The notes beneath the pieces were generated by a model. The model had not been told where the DNA came from, did no database searches, and saw only the letters and a program-made list of their open reading frames with translations. From NCBI GenBank assembly GCA_030549335.1, contig CM060195.1, positions 43,220,991 to 43,284,990 on the forward strand: a stretch of 64,000 nucleotides of DNA. The letters run 5' to 3'. Origin of the DNA: Pontederia crassipes (lineage: Eukaryota; Streptophyta; Magnoliopsida; Commelinales; Pontederiaceae). Position numbers and translations under genes: made by a program. Each line of letters starts with the position of its first letter. Position 1 is the first letter of the stretch. Positions 34,373 to 45,663 of the stretch are shown piece after piece.

Positions 34373-35068
34373 TTTATGTTTTGCAATGAGTTCCAATATT
34401 TTAGCACAAAAACAGAATTACAGATGCTGAAAATATGAATGCTAATAATAATGTATCATCATCATTAGTTGTTCTTACTAATAATCTAACGTTAGCCTTC
34501 CTTTTATGAAAGAGTTCCATCACAAAAAAAAATATCAATGTATAATAGAAGACTCCTAGAACAAAAACATTCTTAAGTAATTTAATAGATTCTTCGTGAC
34601 ATGTGAATTATTTAATTCCTTCACATATTTGTTTTGTTCAAGTTCAACTAAAGAAGACGGATTTATTCAAGCGTCATAATATTTCTTGTGCCCTTTTTCG
34701 TGTGACCAAATTTGATGATGGTGATGATGTTCATAATTCTTTTTTTTTTTGCAGACATTACGCTGATGATGTTTTGTTTACTTAAGGAATTGGTAATGAT
34801 TAAATGGGGTATTACGAAATACCTCACGACCAAAGAATGAATCGTCGAAAACTTTTCTACGTTATTTCGAATTCGTTGTCGGAAACTCGATAACGACAAA
34901 GGAAATGTCATCGAAATTACTAGTAGTACAGCAGCCTCTCGACTTCACTCGATGATTGGACTAGTGCACTCAACAGCCCCACGACAGCCCCACGACACCA
35001 CAATATCTTGGTGTTCAAAAGACTACTACACACTCATAAGTCCAATATTGGACTTTTATAATGTAAGA
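34373..35068. other. Gene-free DNA
   Basis: Mostly AT-rich. A short direct repeat of CAGCCCCACGACA occurs at 34975 and 34986. Nothing else can be supported. Confidence 0.45.
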
Positions 35069-35150
35069 GTGCAACTGCATGAAGTGGCAATTTGTGCAAC
35101 TGCACACTTGCAAGGCTCATTATGGGCGTATGAGTCATGTGCAACAATCT
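35069..35150 (+). repeat. Dispersed repeat, copy A (pairs with 42308-42391)
   Basis: Contains GTGCAACTGCATGAAGTGGC, CCATTATGGGCGTAT-like (here TCATTATGGGCGTATGAGTC) and ATGTGCAAC. The same order occurs about 7.24 kb to the right in the same orientation at roughly 80% identity by eye. The phrasing is like LTR text of plant retroelements, but no LTR boundary is visible. Confidence 0.7.
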
Positions 35151-38100
35151 CTCACTCGTATATAATGGACTCTTATCTATATTTATTTTAGTAAATGTTC
35201 GTTAAGATAAATGGAACATGCGACTCAGAAGTACATCCACAACATAGAAAGAATTATGACTTGTTAGGAATATATAGTCACTCAACCACTTGAGAGTCTA
35301 TATTATAATATATTAGGGATACATAATTGCTCAATCAATTTTGAGAGCCAAAAGTTATGACAAAATAACTGCTCAATCAACGTGTGAGCTCATGCTATAA
35401 CGTATCATCATTGCATAGCTACTCAACTATCATGTAAACCAATATATTGATTTATCAATAATATATAGTCGCTCAAACATCCATGTTACTCGCTTTGCTT
35501 TAGAAACACTTTGTTTGCACACTCTAGACGACACACGTCTTATCATGCATGATTTCTATTGATTCGAATTTGTATGCTTAGGCATTCCAAATATCATGCA
35601 ACAACACTAGTAAATCTTCCTCTTGCCATCATATTTCTCAGTTCTAAATCAGTTGCTTTTTTACTCATGACTCAACGGGTCGCATACACTTTTAGCCTTT
35701 GAGTACCTTGATAAACTAGCAACACTAACCTATTACCTCAAAATATAATCAAAAGTCTAAAGGCAATCTTCAAACTTGTTCAGTCCTTAAAGACACACTC
35801 TAACGAAAAACTATGAAGTATTCGTCAAATCTTAGGGTCGATTTAGCATATTAGGTTCATAATCAAGTATTACGGTGGAGACTCTGAAAGAGCGTATGTC
35901 ATAAACTGGTAACACCGTGCAGACTAGAGTCCAAATGTGTACTTATTAGTCCTGACTTGAGTCCTCCCACTAGTCGTCCAAAAATTAACACCATGAGGTC
36001 TCACATCTGACTTTTCTTATCAGGCTACACGAAGTTATATATAAACTCGAATCATCCTCCCGCATATATTAAGGTGATCTTAGACCATATACCTGAATCT
36101 AAATCATTTCATCTCCGCTCTCTATACACTAAGCACCGAGATGATTATTCGTGTAATTAATAATCTCGTGCCTGATTTGACATACTCTAACATTATAAAA
36201 ATTATTAACTAACTCTAGAATAAAATTTAACATAATTTTACTCATCATAAGAAGATATAAAATACATCATCACATAAGCTCTATGCACGTTAATGCATCA
36301 ATCAAACATGCTTAATAAGTATCACATACTTATATGTGTATTCATTAACCATATCTTCTTCACATTGTCAAGACATACTAGACATCAATGTATTTTCCCT
36401 TATAATGGTCCATCATTTTATCACGCAATAGTGATATACATATTACAACAAAGAACATACTTGACCATTGTCAATACATGAGTAAAATAATTTACTTAAC
36501 TAAAAGAGCTTCATATCATCATTAAATATAACACAAACTCAATTTTCATACTTGACAGTTATAGTTTTGCTTGAAGTAAACTTTGCAATATGTCATTCTA
36601 TAACGTGAAGACATAAATAGAGATACATTTTTTCTTATTGATATCGTCATCCTAATAAACGTCTATTTATTAAGTTAATTTATAACTTGATCTCCATCAT
36701 AATGCAAAATGAGAGTCAACATGTTCATAAGATGTCTAATGATTCTCTTAATCACCATTCAACATAGGTGCTCTCCATTAGTATGTAAAATTTCATTTGA
36801 CCAATGACAAATATCAGATCGCTCAACTTATTGTGCATGTCTGATCACTGACTATGTTTACAAAAGGACATTTTTTTTGTTAGTCATAAAGTCTTAGAAA
36901 AAATCATGAGATTCAAAATTATCTCTTTTAATAAGGGTACTAATAAGTATATAATTTCTCGTAGAATGTTCAATTTATCTTTATGATAGACGACTCTTAT
37001 TATAAAATAATAAATTTATTTGAACAATTCTAATTTAAATTCACACCTGGTGTGAATAACTGTCTCACCCATGTCATTTTTATAGAAAGACATTAAATTC
37101 TTCATTAATAAAAGAAATCTCTTATTCTTTCTAGCTATACATAATATTGTTTCACATATAATGTCATAATGACATATTTATTCAAAAACGTTTGACATAC
37201 ACATAATGATACTTATATCATTATTTAGATGAATATTGAATTCATAAATAGAACGTCGAAAACTATATATTGCGCTCAATCATTTTACATTTAAGCATTC
37301 AAATAACTTTATGTAATTTTCATCTAATACATATGTGAAATAATAGTTAGACTTTTGACGAACGGGAGAAAAAATATAATAATTTCTCTATAGTCAGCAC
37401 TTCTTTTGTGACTGTTGCTTTTCGTTACTTTTAAATATCTTATCATCCATATAAACTTATTTCGAACACTTGTCTTTCGACAAAGATGAATGATTAAACA
37501 AGCCATTGATCCAATGGATGGTAGAATGTGGTGTGTCAATAGGAAAATTATGTTTAGATAGTAAGTAGTAAAAAATGATGGTATGGGGAATGTGAGTTTT
37601 TATTTACATAAAAGGCATTTCTACCATTTATTATATATGAACTCTTTGTAATATCTAATGAGTAATAATATTTATTACTTTACTACTTAATTTAGTTTTC
37701 TCTTTTTTTTATTTTTCTATTTTTGTTATATTATTTTTTAACTATTTTATTCAACTATTTTAAAAATTAAAAAAATAATAAATATATATTCATATAAAAG
37801 GAAAAGATAATGTATCAATGAGAAAGATGGTTTAACTTGGTAAGAAGAGAAATGATTTTATTTGGTAATAAAAGAGGAGTTAAGGGTTAATTTGGTATAA
37901 AATGGTTTATTCCTTCTCATTCCACCAATTTGGTGAAATGAAAAAGATAGTGTTTAAAGGGATTAACTATTCCACCTCACCCCACTTAACTTAAATAAAA
38001 ATATAATCAAACATTATTTAACTAATTTCATTCCTTTATATTCCACCCCTCCGCTCCAAATTCCTCAATCCAAACTGACCTAGACATCAATACAAATAGA

Positions 38101-39207
38101 TTATTGTAATTTTTTGTTCATAAATGATTTTCATATATATATTTGTCAATGAAACATTGTCACAAAGGTAGACAACTTTAGCGAGAAAGTATATTTCCTG
38201 AGCTAATCTATATTTATATTGCCTCAAAAAATGTCACAACTTAACTAGCCAAGACTTTCAACATTTATTTACGTCACATATGAGATAAATATTCAACTTG
38301 GATATTTAAATTAATCAAGATATAGAAAATCACTTTTTAGAAATTTTCATAAAGAAATTTTATTAAATACGAAATTTAATGATAAACGTGAATGCGCAAC
38401 TACGTTTGTCCAAAATATCATATGTAGATACTATACACATATTCACTATAAAATAGTGGTATAGTAAGATAAAAAATATTTATCTATTGCAAAAGAAAAT
38501 TTTGCAAGTCATAATCATTTTTAACTCTCACTTTCGTGTTGTTTCCAATTATGTCCTTTGGTGTGAAAGTTAAGTTATATAATGAATTCATTATTCTTTA
38601 TCCATATGATAAGGTGCTTCAAGAATCTCAGTCCACAAAAAGACGAATTTCAACAATGAAATAACATTATCATTAAACAAAACTAACATACGATTATATC
38701 AACAATTTTCAACTCAATTCAATCATGAGCGAAAATTATCATACTTGCCACAGGCGTAGGACATTGTTTTGCATATAGTAACTTGCCATCATACTTCTCA
38801 CATCGATGTGAATTACGTTAGTCATTTTTACTATTTATATATTATTTATTGAACTATGATCTATGTCGAAAACTCACAACAATTTTCTTATTTTGACATG
38901 AACAGCATATTTCATAGTTGAAGACGACACATATTCTTCAAATAAATGTCAAAATATTTAATAATTTCACAAACATTAAATATGTGCACAAGCTTACTAT
39001 ACTTTATAAATAAGTATTTATCACGTGGTCATTCTAAAAGGTATTTTTGATTCTCTAATTCACCCGTCAAGTTTATCACCACATACAAATATATAACATA
39101 TTTGTTGAAGAAAACTTATGCAAGAGTTATTATTTTCTTGATGATTTCGTTACATCAAAATCATGAGAATCGTGATAATGATCGTACTCGATAGAAGTCA
39201 TGTTTTG
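35151..39207. other. AT-rich, gene-free, retroelement-like non-coding DNA
   Basis: No frame longer than about 70 codons and no recognised domain. Phrases such as CTCAATCAA, CACTCAACCACTTGAGAGTC and CTCAATCAATTTTGAGAG recur at 35270-35470. The block 37540-38090 ends with AATTCCTCAATCCAAACTGACC, a style seen at ends of plant MITEs, but no opposite end was identified. Being bracketed by the 35069 / 42308 repeats, the stretch may be an old non-coding retroelement. Confidence 0.4.
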
Positions 39208-39215
39208 TCATGTGT

Positions 39216-39686
39216 ATGGGTGACCCATGAACAAATCTAACCCGACTCGATCAAATTTGATTGGGTCGGGTCAAGGGGTTAAGGAGCGGTCAGGTCGGGT
39301 CGGGTCGAGTGGTCGGGTAATTTTTAATTTTTTTTCTTACTATTTTATATTTTATTTAATATAAAAAATGTTTAATATTATTTTAAAAGTATAAAATATG
39401 TTTTCTAACTATTTAATATTATTTTTGCACTTAAAATATTTTATTTCAATTTTTTTAAAATTTTTAAATCAAATATAAGCCTTAAGTTTAAATAAAAAAT
39501 AATAAAAGTCGAGTCTATCGAATTGGGTCGACTCAACTCGGATTGAATTTTTCCAACCCGTATCTGACCTGACCCGACCCATGGTCGGATCAAGTTTAGG
39601 TCAAGTCGAGTCCGACCCGACCACCAATGCGGGTTGGGTTGAATCATCGGGTTCACGGGTCGATTCAATCCAGTGAACACCCCTAG
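39216..39686. mobile_element. hAT-type MITE, copy 2 (471 bp)
   Basis: Flanked by a perfect 8-bp direct repeat TCATGTGT (39208-39215 and 39687-39694). The right end, CAGTGAACACCCCTAG, matches copy 1; the left end (ATGGGTGACC) has degenerated. The interior order matches 6413-6886: a CGGGTCGGGTCG block, the AT-rich core with TTTTAAAAGTATAAAATATG, then AACCCG...GACCCGACC and ATCGGGTTCACGGGTCGA. Non-coding and older looking than copy 1. Confidence 0.9.
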
Positions 39687-39694
39687 TCATGTGT

Positions 39695-40619
39695 CACTTT
39701 TGACATATTACTTTTGATTTTGTCATATTGAAAAGACTCTTTTTTTGTGTCGTGTGTCACTTATGTATGGTCAAACTTACATAAGGAAAATGAATTAGTT
39801 TTTGCATATCTTCTTGTCGTATATATTCATAAATAATAATATAATAATATTTTCATGACAATGACATCGAGATGGACGCTATGCTCTCACTCATCTCCCA
39901 CTATTAGAAAAAAATAATTACCATTTATTAAAAATAATATGTTGCTCCAAAGTACTATCTATTCATTTTGGAGAACGAACATTCAAAATCATCTAAAAAA
40001 TATATTATGTGAATTTTGGGCAGGCCAATCACGTTTCTGTGATGGGAGCTCTTCCTTATATTTGTAAGGTGCCAATTAGAAAATCATCACCCCTCACATC
40101 GTCACTACAATAATTAAAAAAAAAATCATCATGTCATGTAATCATAATTATTCTTGAAAAATGTGTTAACACTACACCAAGTAAGTCCACTTAAAAAGAG
40201 GATAGTACATTTTCCACTAACAATATCTTTTCAGTACTTTCACATGCACATGTCATCACTCAACAAAAATTGTTACCATGACCATCGTACAAATTAGATG
40301 TCTTAATCCGATTTGGCCTACATATGTTTCATAATTTCAAACTTATTTTATCCTAAGTTTTATGAAACATATCACATTCATAATTCACAAATATTTATGC
40401 ATTCAAAATAAACATTTCATAAATAACATATATGAATATATATTATGCACACAAATAATCATACAATTCATTTACATATAAATGAATATTATTTGTCACA
40501 CTCATATAATTAACATAAACATAATAGTAGACGTATAAAAAATCACACAAATATTATCACATGTCTAACTCTACATTTATATCACATAAGTCTTAATCAT
40601 GTACATAAATTCATGTGTA

Positions 40620-40650
<31 letters not shown>

Positions 40651-41796
40651 CGTGCACGCGCGCGCGCGCGTGTTTGTGTGTGCGCGCACACATATTTTTA
40701 TTCATAAAGAAATATAATTTGTCATAATTAATGTGCTTATTTCACATGAAAATGTGATAAAAATAATTTGTGCATAACTTAATATAAATATGTGAATTAA
40801 TTACTCACAAATTCACATAACACATATTATGTCTAATATATAACAAAAATTTATTATGCACATATTCTTTCATAAAGAAAATAAATTCTTATTACATAAT
40901 CCAAATCACATAATGAACTAATAATGTAAATATTTTATTTATCATGTCAATTTACGTAAGTGTCACATTTAAATACACTTTAAAAAATATAACATAATTA
41001 TGTTCATGGATATCCAATTCATATGGAAATTTAATTTAAGTGTGACATGCTACAATTCAAACATATCATATAATAATATATATGAATGAATTTTTACTTA
41101 AATTCATAATCATATATAATGCATGACAAAATAACTTGACTTTTTCATGTACTAATAATATGCATAATACTAGTAATATGCATAAAACAAATGTCATACC
41201 ATTTTTAAAAAAAAAATATTCTAAAAAAATTTATTATTTACATTACATGATCACTTCTCTTAGAAAAGAATTTCCATTTTCATATTAATTCATCACATAA
41301 CTATTCAAAAATACAAAATTTCATAATAAACCATAATCTGTTTATTTTGTATTAAAACTAAATAAGTACATAGCACTCATACTTAGAATTAAATGTAACA
41401 TGATAATTTATAAGAATATCAATTACTATTAATTACACATAGTAATATGGCATAGTATGCAAAATCCCATATGCAAAGGTCCAAAATATGCATATTAAAC
41501 ATTCTAAAACTTTTAGAAAAGCTTTCATAATTTTCTAACTCAATAGCGTGCATAAATTATAAATAATCTAATTTTTCATAGATATTTATCATGACATAAT
41601 AACATATAAAATGCATCATAACAAAAATGCATACAGTTATTCGAACATATATCACATATTTTTCAGAAAACTTTTCAGAATTTTCTGGGTTCAAAAAACA
41701 CATTTTTGTCATTTTCCTAATATTTTCCCGGAGTTAATACATCTGATTTTTTTAAAAAAAAATATTTCTTGTTCAACTGGGTTGACAATGGCCCAA
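39695..41796. other. Very AT-rich gene-free DNA
   Basis: Long runs of ACATAT/CATAAT text with no assignable feature apart from the alternating purine-pyrimidine tract at 40618-40693. Confidence 0.5.
40618..40693. repeat. Compound TA/TG/CG alternating tract
   Basis: A run of (TA)n, then (TG)n, then (CG)n, then TG again forms about 75 bases of nearly unbroken alternating purine-pyrimidine sequence, with CGCGCGCGCG at the centre. Such sequence can adopt Z-DNA. Confidence 0.9.
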
Positions 41797-41975
41797 AACC
41801 TGCAGCGGGCTTCAAGCCCGCGACCGTCACACAGCGGGCCGCCGCCCGCGCAACGCGCTCATCTTGCGCGTGTAGTACAGCGGCGGGCCACTGGCCCGCG
41901 CGTACACTCGAACGTCTAGCGGGCCATCGGCCCGTGCATACACTCGCGCGTGCAGCGGGCCATGGGCCCACGCAG
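41797..41975. repeat. GGGCC hairpin array in AT-rich DNA
   Basis: Four to five units of the form CAGCGGGCC-nnn-GGCCCGCGCG(T/A) separated by TACACTCGCGCGTG-like spacers. Each unit is itself a small inverted repeat (for example GCGGGCCATGGGCCC). The array is an island of very high GC between AT-rich flanks. Long frames on both strands are by-products. Confidence 0.8.
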
Positions 41976-43028
41976 ATGCTGTAGCAATTTCCTTTTTAAC
42001 AGTTCGTTCCTTTTTCTTTTGTCCACAAACATTGTAAACGTGCAGTAAATAATGTAAAATACATGTCTTGCATGACCAGTGAGTTGAACAACTGTGCAAC
42101 ATCCAATTGCATAAAAAAAAGAAACTTGAATGCAGCAAGTCGCAGTCACGACGAGAATGCGCCTCTGTATAATTTCTTTTTGCAAAAGATGGGAAAATAA
42201 TATTAAATAAGTGTACAAAAAATTATAGGTGAATTTAGTACAAAAAATTACATAGTCCGAAAATTTCGGGAAAAGATATTTCGGGTGTAATAAGATATTT
42301 CGGCTTTGTGCAACTGAAGTGACAGTTTATGCAACTGCGCATTTCCAAGGTCCATTATGGGCGTATCAGTCATGTCCAACATCTTCTTTTGCAGATCATA
42401 TGCTAATTTTGTGGCCAAAATGTACCGCTGGATGCTATGCCATTTACTGATTTGTCATTTTTGTTCCATGGGATTAGCGTGTTGTTGAACTGATTGCTAT
42501 GCCATTTGTATTCTGAAATGGAGAGTAGGAAGTTGCATTTTGCCTTTCTTAAGTTTTGTAAGAGTGCTACGCCACTAGCTGAGTTTCTCAAATCATTTCT
42601 ATTGACTCTATGCAATTTTCTCTAGTGCCTGCGTCCATACATCGATGGTAATACCATCGTAATTGTGTACCAAACTGTCATATGACATGTGTGGACAGTG
42701 GATTGACCCGTCGACATCACTTTCAAGTCGTGTACTGGCGTATGCATTAGAAATCGAGGAGTATTATTTGAGCTCTTAATATTGAAAGATAAAAATAAAT
42801 ATAGCATACATCATTCTGTCAACATAGTGTAAAATTTAAATCAATGATTGTATTTTGATGTTTTTATGCACTTACATATTTAGAGGAAGAAAAATGTGAA
42901 TGCAAGATAATTTGAGTCCATGGCGTAAAGATCCTTTATAATCTTATAAAGGGAGCATCCCCTCTGGGCTGAAGGTTGTTAGCCGACACGAGCAATTCGG
43001 TGTCAGTTTCCGTCAACACCGTCGGAGC
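41976..43028. other. Intergenic DNA with repeat copy B
   Basis: Holds the second dispersed repeat (42308-42391). The piece 42957-43028 (CCCTCTGGGCTGAAGGTTG) resembles 49166-49190 (CCCTCTGGATTAAAGGTTC). No gene could be supported. Confidence 0.45.
42308..42391 (+). repeat. Dispersed repeat, copy B (pairs with 35069-35150)
   Basis: GTGCAACTGAAGTGACAGTT, then CCATTATGGGCGTATCAGTC and ATGTCCAAC; same order and orientation as copy A. Confidence 0.7.
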
Positions 43029-43892
43029 CTCAATGTAACGCCCAAAAAATCACCCCTCCTGCCACGTAGGTAGTCAGGTTGATCCCGGGAGCGCTACACT
43101 GCCTATTACACTATTGACTATGATCATTCAACAAAATATATATGTGACATCAATATTATAAGATAAAATAATTTATGATTTTAATGCGGAAGTTCAAACA
43201 TCAAAATATCAAAGGCATAGTTCATTCATGCAGGTTGTAACAAGATGATAAGAGACCACAAATCTCAAAAAGTTCAACAGGAGAAAGAAATTCGATAGGC
43301 GGAATAGCATGATGTCTATGAATAATAAAGAAAATCATAACACTAAATGCAATTGAGGAAAACTTGATAATGGAATAGTCATGTGCAGCATCCTCCAAGC
43401 TTTGAGCACTCTCACACCTCATCAAGCAGCATTCTCACTTGTAAAATCTCAATGCAGGAAAATCGAATACCCATGAGCAAAGATGTCCAGCATAATAGAA
43501 GCATAGACGATAAAATAAGGATCAATGTTAATTAAGATAGGGATCAATGATATTCATATAACAATAGATCAGCAGTGAATAACAATATACCTTGACTTCT
43601 ATGCATTTACTATAATAGGCCATATGTCATGCTTTTGCCATATCAATATCTATACTCTATTCTTTATTATGACCATACTTTGTCTTTACTATACTCTGCA
43701 TTTACCATACCATGTTCCATGTGTTACTATACAATACTTTATTTTGCATTGCTTTGCTGTGAGTTGCACTACATATTTTATATTACTATGATATCCTTAA
43801 AGATAATTGTCCTATGCGAGCTCGACTTTATTAGATTGGAATGTCAGAGGTGCCTCTATGAATTTGTAAAGCCAGTAAGCCCATATGCGGGA

Positions 43893-44195
43893 TGGGTGTG
43901 ACAATGCATCACCTGTTTCGAAATGCAAGTGGGTGAGAACCTGCACTCCAGGAACAGTGGTCATTTAAGAACTTGTAGGTTTACTGTCTCCTCAGTTAGC
44001 TACCTATCCCTCTGGCTCAGTACTATGTTCTTTGAGGAATGAGTGTGACCATTGTATCACCCTTATTCGAGACACATGTGGGAGAGGACTTGAAATTTCA
44101 TGAACAGTAGTGGTCATCAAAGACCAGTAGATTGTTATCTTCTCAGCTAACTATCTGCCCCTCTTTATGTCATGCTATGATCTTTGTTCTGTACA
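43893..44195. repeat. Two-copy tandem repeat (about 148 bp) inside the solo LTR
   Basis: Two units share GTGTGAC-AT, GAAATGCAAGTGGG/GACACATGTGGG, GAACAGT(G/A), TCAGTTAGCTACCTATCCCT/TCAGCTAACTATCTGCCCCT and CTATG(T/A)TCTTTG. Divergence is moderate. Confidence 0.75.
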
Positions 44196-44434
44196 ATGAG
44201 ACAACACATAACAATCCCATGTATTTATCTTTACTTTATTTATCTTTGCTTATCATGTAGTATATGAATCAGGACCCAAATGGACATTAATGTCTGTACA
44301 ATAGGTCTCAGTCAGTTATAGGTGAACTGAGTAGAGTCTCCGATTATGATTCAAGAGTTTGACTCAGATCGGATCAGTGTCCGACTCGAATCATATCAGA
44401 AATAATTCAATATCTCTCTCTATGGATTGGGATT

Positions 44435-45005
44435 GGGTTGAATCGGTTAGCCCGAACTGAAAGTTGGACTGGACCGGACCGTCTAAAATGGTTAATTGAC
44501 TGAACCGATCGACCGTTTCTAGACCGGTCGGCCGTTCTTCTTGGTTTGACCAAGTCGAATCGGTTGACTTGAACCGGTCGACCATCCGCTGTGAACCAAT
44601 CGATCATTCTGTAGTACCGGTCAACCAGTCCTCTCGGATCGATCAACTTTCTTCTTTATCGGAGTTCTGTTGGACCGGTCGACCGTGCACAGGTGGCCAG
44701 TCGATCGATTCCTTCTGTGCATCTATGGATCGGTCGACCGTTCTTAGAGACTGGTTGACCAATCCGATGATCACGGGGATGCACGGTGCGCGTAAGATCG
44801 GTCGATCGCTCGAAAGACCGATCGACCGCTCGGAAGACCACTCGACCGCTCGGAAGATCGGTCGACTGCTCGCGAGATCAGATCTGTCGATTAATAGATG
44901 GACCGGTCGACCGCCCAGTAGGATTGGTTGACCGATCGAGAGATGTGCAGGTGCCAACATTCATTGGACCGGTCGACCGTTCATGGAATCGGTCAACCAG
45001 TTCCT
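44435..45005. repeat. GGTCGACC palindrome array inside the solo LTR
   Basis: More than fifteen occurrences of GGTCGACCG or close variants (ACCGGTCGACCGT, GATCGGTCGACTG, CGGTCAACCAG) at irregular spacing. The core GGTCGACC is its own reverse complement, so frames stay open on both strands. A related but sparser array lies at 7434-8030. Confidence 0.9.
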
Positions 45006-45463
45006 GCGATAAAATAGGGTCGTCGATCATCTTCCTCGATTTTGGCAGCGTTTCGGCCATCAAATCACGTTGATCAAATATGAAAAATGAAGCTAACAAT
45101 CTCATATCATAATGGACTAATTTTACGCATCAAACGGTCCATAATTCTTTGTCTAGGGATTTAAAACTCTAAGTACCTTGTTTTGACCGCTGGTGTTCGT
45201 CGAGTCGCTGTCGTCGCACCGTTGATCGCCGATCGTTCCTGGCCAGAGGGAGAGGTGCGCCTGGTCTCTGCGAAGATTTAGAGGGTGTCGCTGTGTGTCG
45301 ATGGGCGTGTGGATGAGCGTCGGATCATCTGGTGTGCTGTCTCTGTTCTGCTTCGCTCTTTGCGCGCGTCGATCGCCGGAGAGATGAAGGAGAAAAAGAG
45401 ACGGAGGCGATGGGAGAGCGGCGGTCGGTAGAGGTCCAAGGGGGCACGAGGGTCTCCTCGCTT

Positions 45464-45473
45464 CTCCTTTTAT
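45464..45473 (-). promoter_or_regulatory. TATA box in the solo LTR
   Basis: On the minus strand GCTATAAAAGG is followed by a G/C-rich stretch and a CT-rich leader-like tract (45360-45440), as at retrotransposon transcription starts. Only about 190 bp of LTR lies upstream of it in this orientation, short for a U3 region, so this may be coincidental. Confidence 0.5.
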
Positions 45474-45663
45474 AGCATCAGCCCGCCAGAGGGCCGGCCG
45501 ATCGTGGGGCACGATCAGGGGAGGATTTTCTCCCCTGGTCGGTCGTTTCCTTTCTTTCATCTTTCTCCCTTTTTTAATTTGCTTTGAATTCCCTTCATTA
45601 ATGATAATTAAATTTTGATTTTGAACTATTTCATTGTTTGGAAATTGCATGCGTTACACTCAA

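Larger units (their letters stand above)
43034..45658. mobile_element. Solo LTR of a retrotransposon (2.6 kb)
   Basis: Begins TGTAACGCCC and ends ATGCGTTACA, so the termini are short inverted TGTAACGC / GCGTTACA sequences as in many plant Ty3/gypsy LTRs. A perfect 5-bp direct repeat CTCAA flanks it (43029-43033 and 45659-45663), the standard LTR-element target duplication. There is no second LTR and no coding region, so this is a solo LTR left by recombination. A TATAAAAGG on the minus strand near 45464-45473 suggests transcription leftward, but orientation is not certain. Length and end sequence suggest a Tekay/Del-like gypsy lineage; that is inference. Confidence 0.88.

Noticed and set aside
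40172..40183. CACTACACCAAG as a CACTA-type end
   Set aside because: No inverted partner and no subterminal array nearby.
44391..45105. Several Ser/Asp/Arg-rich frames
   Set aside because: They come from the self-complementary GGTCGACC array in the solo LTR.
45153..45650. 165-codon minus-strand frame
   Set aside because: It lies wholly within the solo LTR leader-like region and has no recognisable domain.
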